NCBI GenBank assembly: GCA_964388965.1 | Contig: CAYMCP010000062.1 | Coordinates: 1-21,139, forward strand | Length of the DNA stretch: 21,139 nucleotides | Source: Albibeggiatoa sp964388965 | GTDB taxonomy: Bacteria > Pseudomonadota > Gammaproteobacteria > Beggiatoales > Beggiatoaceae | Direction of reading: 5' to 3' | Shown here: in pieces, positions 7,867 to 14,753 of the stretch | Layout: every line of letters begins with the position of its first letter | Numbering within the stretch: position 1 is the first letter of the stretch | Position numbers and translations under genes: made by a program | Notes under the pieces: model-generated | The model's database searches: none | The model's input: only the letters and a program-made list of their open reading frames with translations | What the model was told of the DNA's origin: nothing

Positions 7867-9165
7867 TTAACGATTTTCTATTGAAACATAATCACGAGCG
7901 GCATAACCTGTGTAAACTTGACGTGGACGACCAATTTTTAAACTAGGTTCTTCAATCATTTCCTTCCACTGCGCAATCCAACCTACAGAACGTGCAACCG
8001 CAAATAATGCTGTAAACATATTCGTCGGAATACCCAGCGCACTTAAAATAATGCCTGAATAAAAATCTACATTAGGATACAATTTGCGTTCTACAAAATA
8101 TTCATCTTCTAATGCAATACGTTCTAATTCCATCGCAATTTCAAACATTGGCTGCTGATCGGCTGCGTCCAATTGCTCCAATAAATCGTAACACGCTTTA
8201 CGAATAATTTTTGCGCGTGGATCGAAGTTTTTATAAACACGATGCCCAAAACCCATTAAACGAGTAGGATTATCTTTGTCTTTAACTTTATCGATGTAAT
8301 CAAGAATATTTTTTATATCACCGATTTCATGCAACATTTTTATAACAGCTTCATTTGCGCCGCCGTGTGCAGGTCCCCATAAAGTGGCGATACCTGCTGC
8401 AACACACGCATAAGGATTGGCTTGGGAACTTCCTGCTAAACGAACTGTTGATGTACTTGCATTTTGCTCATGGTCGGCGTGTAAAATCAACATAATATCT
8501 AATGCACGCACCGCAGTAGGATTTAATGTAGATTCACGATTGGGTAAATCAAACATCATGTTGGCAAAATTTTCAACATAATTTAAATCATGGCGCGGAT
8601 AAACATAAGGACGACCCAGTAGGTAACGGAAACTTTTTGCTGCAATTGTAGGCATTTTGGCAACGACACGCATTGCACACATTTCGCGGTGTTCAGGATT
8701 GTAAATATCTAATTCTTCATGATAAAAACTAGACATACCACCCATGACACCAACCAACATTGACATCGGATGGGCATCGCGTCTGAAACCGTTAAAAAAA
8801 TTAAGAATTGCTTCATGTAATAAGGAGAGACGTTTAATTTTTGACTCGAAATCAAGCATTTGATCGTGAGTAGGCAATTCTCCATTAAGTAGTAAATAGC
8901 ATACTTCTAAGTAGGTACTTTGCTCTGCTAACTGCTCAATGGGATAACCACGATGGAGTAAAATGCCGTTTTCGCCGTCGATGTAACTGATTGCACTTTC
9001 ACAACTAGCCGTTGTGACGAATGCGGGATCAAAGGTGAACATACCTAATTCTTTGGCGATGCTTTGACAATCAATAACTGGGTGTCCAAGCGTCCCCTTG
9101 CGGATAGGACATTCAACCGATTTGCCTGTCGAGTTATCCGTAATTGTGACAGTTTCAGTAGTCAT
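7867..9165 (-). CDS. gltA: type II (hexameric-type) citrate synthase
   Basis: Citrate synthase condenses acetyl-CoA and oxaloacetate at the entry of the TCA cycle. The 432 residues compare with 427 in E. coli. The catalytic triad is present: His267 (GPAHGGANEA), His308 (GFGHRVYKN) and Asp367 (NVDFYSGI). The substrate-binding block HADHEQNAST precedes it. The N-terminal extension with the Cys-containing beta domain places it with the NADH-sensitive Gram-negative type, which is a family inference. A strong Shine-Dalgarno (AAGGGGG) precedes ATG 9165. It is a single gene, convergent with infB and divergent from the pseudopilin genes. Confidence 0.98.
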   Translation of the reverse strand: MTTETVTITDNSTGKSVECPIRKGTLGHPVIDCQSIAKELGMFTFDPAFVTTASCESAISYIDGENGILLHRGYPIEQLAEQSTYLEVCYLLLNGELPTHDQMLDFESKIKRLSLLHEAILNFFNGFRRDAHPMSMLVGVMGGMSSFYHEELDIYNPEHREMCAMRVVAKMPTIAAKSFRYLLGRPYVYPRHDLNYVENFANMMFDLPNRESTLNPTAVRALDIMLILHADHEQNASTSTVRLAGSSQANPYACVAAGIATLWGPAHGGANEAVIKMLHEIGDIKNILDYIDKVKDKDNPTRLMGFGHRVYKNFDPRAKIIRKACYDLLEQLDAADQQPMFEIAMELERIALEDEYFVERKLYPNVDFYSGIILSALGIPTNMFTALFAVARSVGWIAQWKEMIEEPSLKIGRPRQVYTGYAARDYVSIENR

Positions 9166-9452
9166 TATACCCCCTTTTTGGATAGGTCAACTTAAATCTC
9201 GTGTGGAAAAGTTATACTGGAATAAATCTTACCGCACTGCAACATAAAATACCAGAAACAGCGTGTAAACGACAATTTTTTTAACATTATTTGTTTGTTG
9301 GTGAAATGATAGCTATTATCTAATATGATGAAAAAAAAGGATTATATCCAGATAAAAATACTTTCCATAAAAATATTTTCGGATTTATATAAAGTTTTAT
9401 ATATACAAAACCTTAGCGTATTATGCGCACTTTAGCCATAAAGTCAATTAAT

Positions 9453-9481
9453 TTGTTAATAAGTTTAGTTATACCTATACT
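9453..9481 (+). promoter_or_regulatory. sigma-70 promoter for the pseudopilin genes
   Basis: TTGTTA (9453-9458) and TATACT (9476-9481) are 17 bases apart, 62 bases before the first pseudopilin start. The rest of the 378-base gap 9166-9543 is very AT-rich; apart from the gltA Shine-Dalgarno I see no other gene or clear repeat in it. Confidence 0.55.
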
Positions 9482-9543
9482 TTTTATAGAATACGCTTTT
9501 GACTAAAATGGTAGAATTCAGATAGTGATAAAGTAGAAAAAAT

Positions 9544-10029
9544 ATGATACAAAAAAATACGGGTTTCACTCTATTGGAATTAATAGTTGTTATGGCAATT
9601 GTCGCAATGGCAGCCGCGCTAGTTGTGCCGCGTATCAATGCTAGTCAATCTACTTTGTTTCAATCTGACTTACGTGAAGCATTAGGCGTATTAAAATATG
9701 GGCGACGGATGGCAATTATTCAGAGTAAAGATACAAGCGTCACTTTGCAAAGCAACACCGAGCAAACTAAGCGACCACGTAAATTAAATCCAAATCATTG
9801 GATTGCGCGCGTGACCAGTTTGCATTGTCAGTCAGAACAAGAAAACACTCAAGACACTGAGGACGAGGAGGATAAGAAAGATATGACTTGTCACATCACA
9901 TTTTATCCCGAAGGCGGAAGTAGTGCTAATGAAATTTTACTGAGTTTTAAGCATTACCGCGCTAAAATTACTTTGAATCCACTTACCGGTAAAGCAGAAT
10001 GGGAAATCTTGGACTATGAACGTGAATAA
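9544..10029 (+). CDS. GspH/FimT-type minor pseudopilin
   Basis: The protein is 161 residues. MIQKNTG followed by FTLLELIVVMAIVAMAAALV is a class III prepilin signal. The prepilin peptidase would cut after Gly7, leaving Phe at +1 and Glu at +5, followed by a hydrophobic helix that packs in the pseudopilus and spans the inner membrane before assembly. The segment AALVVPRI plus the following SQSTLFQSDLREAL is typical of GspH (type II secretion minor pseudopilin) and FimT. The middle holds an unusually acidic stretch (about 106-116, DTEDEEDKKD). It overlaps the next gene by 14 bases, so the two are probably translationally coupled. GspH rather than FimT is favoured because a GspI-like gene follows. 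Confidence 0.8.
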   Translation: MIQKNTGFTLLELIVVMAIVAMAAALVVPRINASQSTLFQSDLREALGVLKYGRRMAIIQSKDTSVTLQSNTEQTKRPRKLNPNHWIARVTSLHCQSEQENTQDTEDEEDKKDMTCHITFYPEGGSSANEILLSFKHYRAKITLNPLTGKAEWEILDYERE

Positions 10030-10396
10030 GCAAACTGGTTTTACCTTACTAGAAATTTTGATTGCAATGGCAATTATAGCGTTAGCTTTGGGGACAAGTT
10101 TTAGTTTGTTGGCAAATAGTAAACGTTTAGCTTTTAGAGCGGCTTATCAAATCGAACAAGTCATATTTTTACGTTCAGCCATTAATATTGTGCAAATTCG
10201 TGAAAAACCTGAATATCCTGAACATCCACAGGATCATGTCAAAAATTTAAAATTAAAAATAGAGGATGTATTAGAGCCGCCAATTCGACAAACTAATACA
10301 ATTCAATTGTCTGTTGAGCCAATTCTATTAGAAGATAATAAGCGCGGGATAAAAATCCCTATTTTACGTTTGAAAACATTAAGAGTAGGCGAGTAA
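10016..10396 (+). CDS. GspI-like minor pseudopilin
   Basis: The protein is 126 residues. MNVNKQTG precedes FTLLEILIAMAIIALALGTS, a class III prepilin leader with Gly8 at -1, Phe at +1 and Glu at +5. The pattern LxILIAxAIIALALG followed by A..YQIEQVIFLRS agrees with GspI, the pseudopilin that nucleates the GspI-J-K tip complex. The ATG at 10016 lies inside the end of the upstream gene; a GTG two codons later is an alternative. The rest of a secretion operon (GspG, J, K, E, F, D) is absent from this window, so this is a two-gene island. Confidence 0.72.
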   Translation: MNVNKQTGFTLLEILIAMAIIALALGTSFSLLANSKRLAFRAAYQIEQVIFLRSAINIVQIREKPEYPEHPQDHVKNLKLKIEDVLEPPIRQTNTIQLSVEPILLEDNKRGIKIPILRLKTLRVGE

Positions 10397-10466
10397 AATT
10401 ATTAATTCTACAAACGCTACATTTGAAAAATGAGCTGTTGACGCATTGTGTCAAATTCAAATTTAG

Positions 10467-10498
10467 GTGGACGCTGGCGCGTCGTTACGAGTTTAAAT
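10467..10498 (+). repeat. dispersed 32-bp repeat upstream of mnmG
   Basis: GTGGACGCTGGCGC, then GTCGTTACGAG and TTTAAAT. It is the best-formed member of the family, matching the inverted copy 2221-2252 at about 28 of 32 positions and sharing GCGTCGTYACGAG with 446-458. It lies within what would be the 5' extension of the mnmG reading frame and argues that this extension is not protein. Confidence 0.7.
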
Positions 10499-10513
10499 AG
10501 AACAAAACAAAAC

Positions 10514-12388
10514 ATGGATTATCCAACAACTTTTGATGTCATTGTCATTGGTGGCGGTCACGCTGGCACCGAAGCTGCCCTAGCTGCTGCACGTATTGGC
10601 GTAAATACATTGCTGCTAACCCACAACGCTGAAACTTTAGGACAAATGTCTTGTAATCCTGCAATCGGTGGGATTGGCAAAGGACATCTAGTCAAAGAAA
10701 TTGATGCACTGGGCGGATTAATGGCAAAAGCGGCTGATTTAGCTGGGATTCAATTTCGTATTCTCAATGCGAGTAAAGGTCCTGCAGTACGTGCGACTCG
10801 CGCGCAAATTGATCGTAATTTATACCGTGTTGCAGTGCGCCAAGTCTTAGAAAATCAACCTCATTTAACTATTTTCCAACAAGCTGTTGATGATATTGTA
10901 TTTAGCGGCGATCACGTTAAAGCTGTGATAACACAAATGGGTTTACGTTTTTTCGCGCCGACGGTTGTTTTAACTTCTGGTACATTTTTAGGCGGTGTTA
11001 TTCATATTGGTTTGTCGAATTATCAGGCAGGTCGAATGGGCGACCCACCATCTAACGCATTAGCACAAAAATTACGCGAAACCAATTTACAAGTTGATCG
11101 CTTAAAAACGGGTACGCCACCACGTTTAGACCGTCGCAGTTTAAATTATAGCCTCATGCAAGCGCAACAAGGTGATATGCCTACGCCAGTCTTCTCATTT
11201 CAAGGAGATGTCAGTCAGCATCCACCCCAAGTATCCTGCCACATTACACATACCAATGCGCGTACACATGACATTATTCGCTCTGGTCTGGATCGCTCAC
11301 CAATGTACACAGGTGTTATTGAAGGTATAGGACCACGCTATTGTCCTTCGATTGAGGATAAAATTGTGCGCTTTGCCGATAAAACCTCACACCAAATTTT
11401 TATTGAGCCGGAAGGTTTGCATGTCAATGAAGTGTATCCAAATGGAATTTCTACCAGTTTACCGTTTGATATTCAGCTAGATTTAGTACGTTCAATGAAA
11501 GGGTGTGAAAATGCACATATTACACGCCCCGGCTATGCGATTGAGTATGATTTTTTTGATCCACGTGATTTAAAACCGAGTTTAGAAACTAAAGTATTTA
11601 ATGGTTTATTTTTCGCGGGTCAAATTAATGGTACAACAGGTTATGAGGAGGCAGCAGCACAAGGTTTAATTGCAGGTATGAATGCAGCATTACAAGTAAA
11701 AGGTGAAACGGCTTGGACACCGCGTCGAGATGAGGCGTATATCGGTGTATTAATTGATGATTTAATTACGAGTGGTACAAAAGAACCGTATCGTATGTTT
11801 ACCAGTCGTGCAGAATATCGTTTATTATTACGTGAAGATAATGCTGATTTACGCTTAACAAAAAAAGGACGCGAATTAGGTCTAGTCGGTGATGAGCAAT
11901 GGCAATTTTTTGAGCAGAAATGTGTTGCAATCGAAACAGAAACAGCGCGTTTAAATAAATTATGGGTACGTTTGGATACGCCAGAGGCAGAGCAAATAAG
12001 TAAAATGACTCCATTACGTCGTGAAACAAACTGTTTAGATTTACTACGTCGTCCAGAAGTGAATTATGATGATTTAATGCAAATTGAAGCATTACGAGCG
12101 GGGCGTGAAACTGAATCAGCACAAGTACATCAGCAAATCGAGGTACAAGTGAAATATAGCGGCTACATCGAGCGTCAACAAACTGAAATCGCTCGTTTGC
12201 GTCGCTATGAGGCAACCACTATCCCCGTTTATATTGATTATAATAAAGTATCAGGCTTGTCCAACGAAGTACGGCAAAAGTTGGTGCAATTCCGTCCAAC
12301 TACGGTGGGACAGGCTTCAAGAATTTCTGGCGTTACGCCTGCCGCCGTTTCTTTGCTACTCGTTCATCTAAAAAAAATATTACACTAA
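10514..12388 (+). CDS. mnmG: tRNA uridine-5-carboxymethylaminomethyl(34) synthesis enzyme MnmG
   Basis: With MnmE, MnmG installs the cmnm5 modification on wobble U34 of several tRNAs, using FAD, NADH and glycine. The 624 residues compare with 629 in E. coli. The N-terminal Rossmann FAD motif is VIVIGGGHAGTEAALAAAR. The family signatures GQMSCNPAIGGIGKGHLVKE and GPRYCPSIEDK follow, as does YDFFDPRDLKPSLETK. The reading frame stays open upstream to a GTG at 10448. I chose ATG 10514 because MDYPTTFDVIVIGGG aligns with the family N-terminus, while the extra 22 residues come from a dispersed repeat. The Shine-Dalgarno is weak. The gene is convergent with rpoH. Confidence 0.97.
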   Translation: MDYPTTFDVIVIGGGHAGTEAALAAARIGVNTLLLTHNAETLGQMSCNPAIGGIGKGHLVKEIDALGGLMAKAADLAGIQFRILNASKGPAVRATRAQIDRNLYRVAVRQVLENQPHLTIFQQAVDDIVFSGDHVKAVITQMGLRFFAPTVVLTSGTFLGGVIHIGLSNYQAGRMGDPPSNALAQKLRETNLQVDRLKTGTPPRLDRRSLNYSLMQAQQGDMPTPVFSFQGDVSQHPPQVSCHITHTNARTHDIIRSGLDRSPMYTGVIEGIGPRYCPSIEDKIVRFADKTSHQIFIEPEGLHVNEVYPNGISTSLPFDIQLDLVRSMKGCENAHITRPGYAIEYDFFDPRDLKPSLETKVFNGLFFAGQINGTTGYEEAAAQGLIAGMNAALQVKGETAWTPRRDEAYIGVLIDDLITSGTKEPYRMFTSRAEYRLLLREDNADLRLTKKGRELGLVGDEQWQFFEQKCVAIETETARLNKLWVRLDTPEAEQISKMTPLRRETNCLDLLRRPEVNYDDLMQIEALRAGRETESAQVHQQIEVQVKYSGYIERQQTEIARLRRYEATTIPVYIDYNKVSGLSNEVRQKLVQFRPTTVGQASRISGVTPAAVSLLLVHLKKILH

Positions 12389-12403
12389 ACAGCTTAAAAT
12401 TCA

Positions 12404-12428
12404 TACTATTACCTATTATTGAATAGTA
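12404..12428. terminator. bidirectional terminator between mnmG and rpoH
   Basis: TACTATT (12404-12410) pairs with AATAGTA (12422-12428) around an 11-base loop. Downstream on the plus strand is GAAAAAATC. On the minus strand the hairpin is preceded by A-rich and followed by moderately T-rich sequence. It lies in the 47-base gap between two converging genes. Confidence 0.5.
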
Positions 12429-12435
12429 GAAAAAA

Positions 12436-13296
12436 TCAAGCAGTAAGATATTCCTTCAATTTTTTTATTGCAACGTTCTCAATTTGACGAACTCGCTCGG
12501 CTGATATGCCATATTTATCAGCCAACTCGTGCAAGGTTGCTTTTTCTTCGTTTAGCCAACGCTGACGCACAATATCTTGACTACGTTCATCTAGTTGTTT
12601 AAATGCTATGTCTAAACGAGATTGTAGATTTTGTTCCCAATCGTCATTTTCAATTAACCGCGCTGGATCATAACGATTATCTTCTAAATACGCGGCAGGA
12701 CTATAATTGTCATCATCATTACCATCCTCTGGCGCGTCAAATGCCACATCTTGTCGTGTGAGACGTTGTTCCATCTCTAACACTTCTTTTTCGGACACAC
12801 CCAAATCAGCGGCAATTTTTTCTACTTCATCCTGATTTAACCAGCCTAAGCGTTTTTTCATACTACGCAAATTAAAAAATAACTTACGTTGCGCTTTAGT
12901 TGTTGCTACTTTGGCAATCCGCCAATTTTTCAAAATATACTCATGAATTTCCGCTTTAATCCAATGCACCGCAAATGAGACTAAACGCACACCAACACTT
13001 GGATCAAAACGTTTTACCGCCTTCATTAAGCCAATATTACCTTCTTGAATAATATCCGCTTGTGGCAGACCGTAACCACGATAACTATTAGCAATATGCA
13101 ATACAAAACGTAAATGTGAAATGGTGAGTAAACGTGCCGCTTCCAAATCACCTTGCTCGTGATAACGTCTAGCTAATTCCTGCTCTTGTTCTGAATTTAA
13201 GATTGGAATATTTTTTACAGCCTGAATATAGCTTTCCAAGCTTTGGCTAATGCCAAGTAAATTTAAATTCTGACTTAAAGCAATCGCTGTTGACAT
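12436..13296 (-). CDS. rpoH: RNA polymerase heat-shock sigma factor sigma-32 (RpoH)
   Basis: RpoH directs RNA polymerase to chaperone and protease genes. Region 2 carries QEGNIGLMKAVKRFDPSVGV and RLVSFAVHWIKAEIHEYIL. The RpoH box QRKLFFNL at 136-143 is diagnostic for this sigma against other sigma-70 family members. Region 4 ends KYGISAERVRQIE, the -35-recognition helix-turn-helix. The length is 286 residues (E. coli 284). The frame is open ten codons further to 13326, but ATG 13296 has an excellent Shine-Dalgarno (TAGGGGGA) and gives the normal length. The hsp20 gene lies directly upstream on the same strand, so readthrough from its heat-shock promoter could feed back on rpoH. Confidence 0.96.
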   Translation of the reverse strand: MSTAIALSQNLNLLGISQSLESYIQAVKNIPILNSEQEQELARRYHEQGDLEAARLLTISHLRFVLHIANSYRGYGLPQADIIQEGNIGLMKAVKRFDPSVGVRLVSFAVHWIKAEIHEYILKNWRIAKVATTKAQRKLFFNLRSMKKRLGWLNQDEVEKIAADLGVSEKEVLEMEQRLTRQDVAFDAPEDGNDDDNYSPAAYLEDNRYDPARLIENDDWEQNLQSRLDIAFKQLDERSQDIVRQRWLNEEKATLHELADKYGISAERVRQIENVAIKKLKEYLTA

Positions 13297-13420
13297 ATTT
13301 CCCCCTACTAAAACTGTGTCACACAAGTGGTAAAATTTATTGGGAATGGCTGGAAATAGGAGCGCATTGCCAATAAATTCTATTTCTTCTACTCCTAAAC
13401 TAAAAATCTAAAATAATACC

Positions 13421-13448
13421 GGGTTGCTGATGTCTCCACCAACAACCC
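13421..13448 (-). terminator. hairpin downstream of hsp20
   Basis: GGGTTG...CAACCC arms with further TG/CA pairs around a tetraloop form a stem of about ten pairs with single mismatches. On the minus strand it begins about ten bases after the hsp20 stop codon and is followed by a moderately T-rich run (GGTATTATTTTAG). It may partly separate hsp20 from rpoH. Confidence 0.5.
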
Positions 13449-13457
13449 ATTAATCAG

Positions 13458-13901
13458 CTACTGCACTGTAATTCTACGTGGTTCAACTGCTTCTTGTTTA
13501 GGGATACGGACAGAAAGTACACCGTTTTCACCTGTTGCAGTAATATTGTCCACATCAACATTGTCTGGCAGCGTAAAACGCCGTTGGAATTGTCCAAATA
13601 CACGCTCAACACGTTTAAAACCTTTATCTTCTTCAGATTGCACTAACCGGCGTTCCCCTTTAATCGCTAAAATGTTTTTATCAACAGAGATTTCAATCTC
13701 TTTAGGATCAACACCGGGAATGTCCGCAGCGAGTAGATAACAATCATTTTGTTCTTCAATGTCCACACTAGGCATCCACGCTGTTGCATTGGCTTCTGCG
13801 GCATTCGCCTTTTTCAAATGCGCCATACGATTGAACACTTGTTCTGCATCACGTTGCATTTGTTCCCATAAATTAACTGGATAATGATATGTTAAACTCA
13901 T
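13458..13901 (-). CDS. Hsp20/alpha-crystallin small heat-shock protein
   Basis: Small heat-shock proteins are ATP-independent holdases that bind unfolding proteins. The 147 residues include the alpha-crystallin domain, about 43-140: VDIEEQNDCYLLAADIPGV, then IEISVDKNILAIKGERR, RRFTLPDNVDVDNITA and the consensus GVLSVRIPK. The short C-terminal tail carries VEPRRITVQ, with I-x-V as the oligomerisation motif. The start ATG 13901 has AAAGGAG upstream. A sigma-32-type promoter lies about 50 bases before the start, and rpoH follows downstream on the same strand. Confidence 0.95.
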   Translation of the reverse strand: MSLTYHYPVNLWEQMQRDAEQVFNRMAHLKKANAAEANATAWMPSVDIEEQNDCYLLAADIPGVDPKEIEISVDKNILAIKGERRLVQSEEDKGFKRVERVFGQFQRRFTLPDNVDVDNITATGENGVLSVRIPKQEAVEPRRITVQ

Positions 13902-13955
13902 GGCGATACTCCTTTAAAATCAAGTTGTTAAGCAGCTTTGTTTGCTTGCTCGTGT

Positions 13956-13984
13956 ATATAGGGTTTTAAAAATTTGATTTCAAG
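13956..13984 (-). promoter_or_regulatory. sigma-32 heat-shock promoter of hsp20
   Basis: On the minus strand, CTTGAA (13984-13979) is followed after 15 bases by CCCTATAT (13963-13956). This closely fits the sigma-32 consensus CTTGAA-N(13-15)-CCCCATNT. Transcription would begin near 13948, leaving a leader of about 45 bases before the hsp20 start. Confidence 0.75.
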
Positions 13985-14013
13985 AGTTCACACCAATATT
14001 TTTTTAAAAATTT

Positions 14014-14031
14014 GTCAAGATTTGTCTTGAC
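14014..14031. promoter_or_regulatory. inverted repeat GTCAAG-N6-CTTGAC upstream of the heat-shock promoter
   Basis: GTCAAG and CTTGAC form a perfect 6+6 inverted repeat about 30 bases upstream of the hsp20 -35 box. It could be an operator or a stray hairpin; no binding protein can be assigned. Next to it, GAGTTTCTAT (14037-14046) nearly pairs with ATAGAACTC (14055-14063). Confidence 0.3.
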
Positions 14032-14113
14032 TCAATGAGTTTCTATGATTTTCTATAGAACTCATTTGACATTTTTAAAGTAAATGAATATTAATCTAAA
14101 GCGACAAGGTTTT

Positions 14114-14141
14114 GTAAAGACACGGCATGCCTTATCTCTAC
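14114..14141. repeat. palindromic repeat left of the brnTA cassette
   Basis: GTAAAGACACGGCATGCC then TTATCTCTAC is an imperfect palindrome centred on GGCATGCC. It matches the repeat at 14676-14703 at about 20 of 28 positions. The two copies bracket the toxin-antitoxin genes. Confidence 0.6.
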
Positions 14142-14217
14142 GATGTGAAAGAAAATATTGATTTTTTAACATATTTGCTAAGCTTTCAAACGGGTTCTAT
14201 AAAATGGCAGTTTTCTC

Positions 14218-14514
14218 ATGGATGAACTACAATTTGAGCGGGATGAAAACAAAAATCAACAAAATCAACAAAATATCAGAAAACATCATCTTGATTTTGA
14301 AGATGTAACTGCTGCATTTTATAATCCAATGCTCATCAAGTTAGATACTCGTTATCACTACAATGAAGAGCGTTATATTGCGATTGGCTCAATCAAAACT
14401 TGTGAAATTGTCGTTGTTTATACTGAGCGCAAACAAAATTACATCCGCATTATTTCAGCACGAAAGGCATTAAAACATGAATCAGAATACTACTACAAAA
14501 ACTACCCATACTAA
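14218..14514 (+). CDS. brnT: BrnT-family toxin (RelE-like mRNA interferase)
   Basis: BrnT proteins are small ribonuclease toxins that halt translation until bound by BrnA. The 98 residues follow the family layout: LQFERDENKN, then NIRKHHLDFEDVTAAFYNPM, ERYIAIGSIKTCEIVVVYTE and the conserved IRIISARKALKHE. Near the N-terminus a perfect 9-base tandem duplication (AATCAACAA twice, 14254-14271) adds NQQ before NIRKH compared with what I recall of relatives; this could affect activity. No clear Shine-Dalgarno is visible. The antitoxin start (14477) overlaps the toxin end by 38 bases, the usual BrnTA order. Its partner is broken, so the toxin may be inactive or controlled elsewhere. Confidence 0.82.
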   Translation: MDELQFERDENKNQQNQQNIRKHHLDFEDVTAAFYNPMLIKLDTRYHYNEERYIAIGSIKTCEIVVVYTERKQNYIRIISARKALKHESEYYYKNYPY

Positions 14515-14668
14515 TTGGAAAAAATTAGAGCAATTACAAGATGAAGAGATTGATACTTCAGATATTCCTGCATTAGAGACACAATTTTTTTAGCAAGCAC
14601 AGTGGAAAACGCCTGTCACTATCAACATTGAAACAGATATATTGACTTGGCTTATTTCCGAGTATTAG
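14477..14668 (+). pseudogene. brnA: BrnA antitoxin gene, interrupted by an amber stop and truncated
   Basis: From ATG 14477 the frame reads TNWKKLEQLQDEEIDTSDIP then ALETQFF, the BrnA N-terminal toxin-binding signature. A TAG follows at 14591-14593 (codon 39). Beyond it the same frame continues as QAQWKTPVTINIETDILTWL, which matches the start of the BrnA DNA-binding region (usually VTIRLDxDVLEWF), until TAG at 14666. The canonical GKGYQTRINAVLRAY helix of the ribbon-helix-helix is absent. A 38-residue N-terminal peptide could still be made and might bind BrnT, but DNA binding and autorepression should be lost. Confidence 0.75.
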
Positions 14669-14675
14669 CAATAAC

Positions 14676-14703
14676 ATGGAGACAAGACATGTCTTGCCTC
14701 TAC
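14676..14703. repeat. palindromic repeat right of the brnTA cassette
   Basis: It contains the perfect 14-base palindrome CAAGACATGTCTTG (14683-14696) inside GGAGA...CTCTAC. It is related to 14114-14141 and begins eight bases after the final brnA stop. In the remainder up to the DUF1015 gene (14704-14753) I see nothing further. Confidence 0.6.
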
Positions 14704-14753
14704 GAATTTCACTACTCATGACATTGTTGCGGTCTAAAACGTGCGTAAAATGT

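Noticed and set aside
13297..13326. Ten-codon N-terminal extension of RpoH (start at 13326)
   Set aside because: The downstream ATG has a strong Shine-Dalgarno, which the extension itself would contain, and gives the normal family length.
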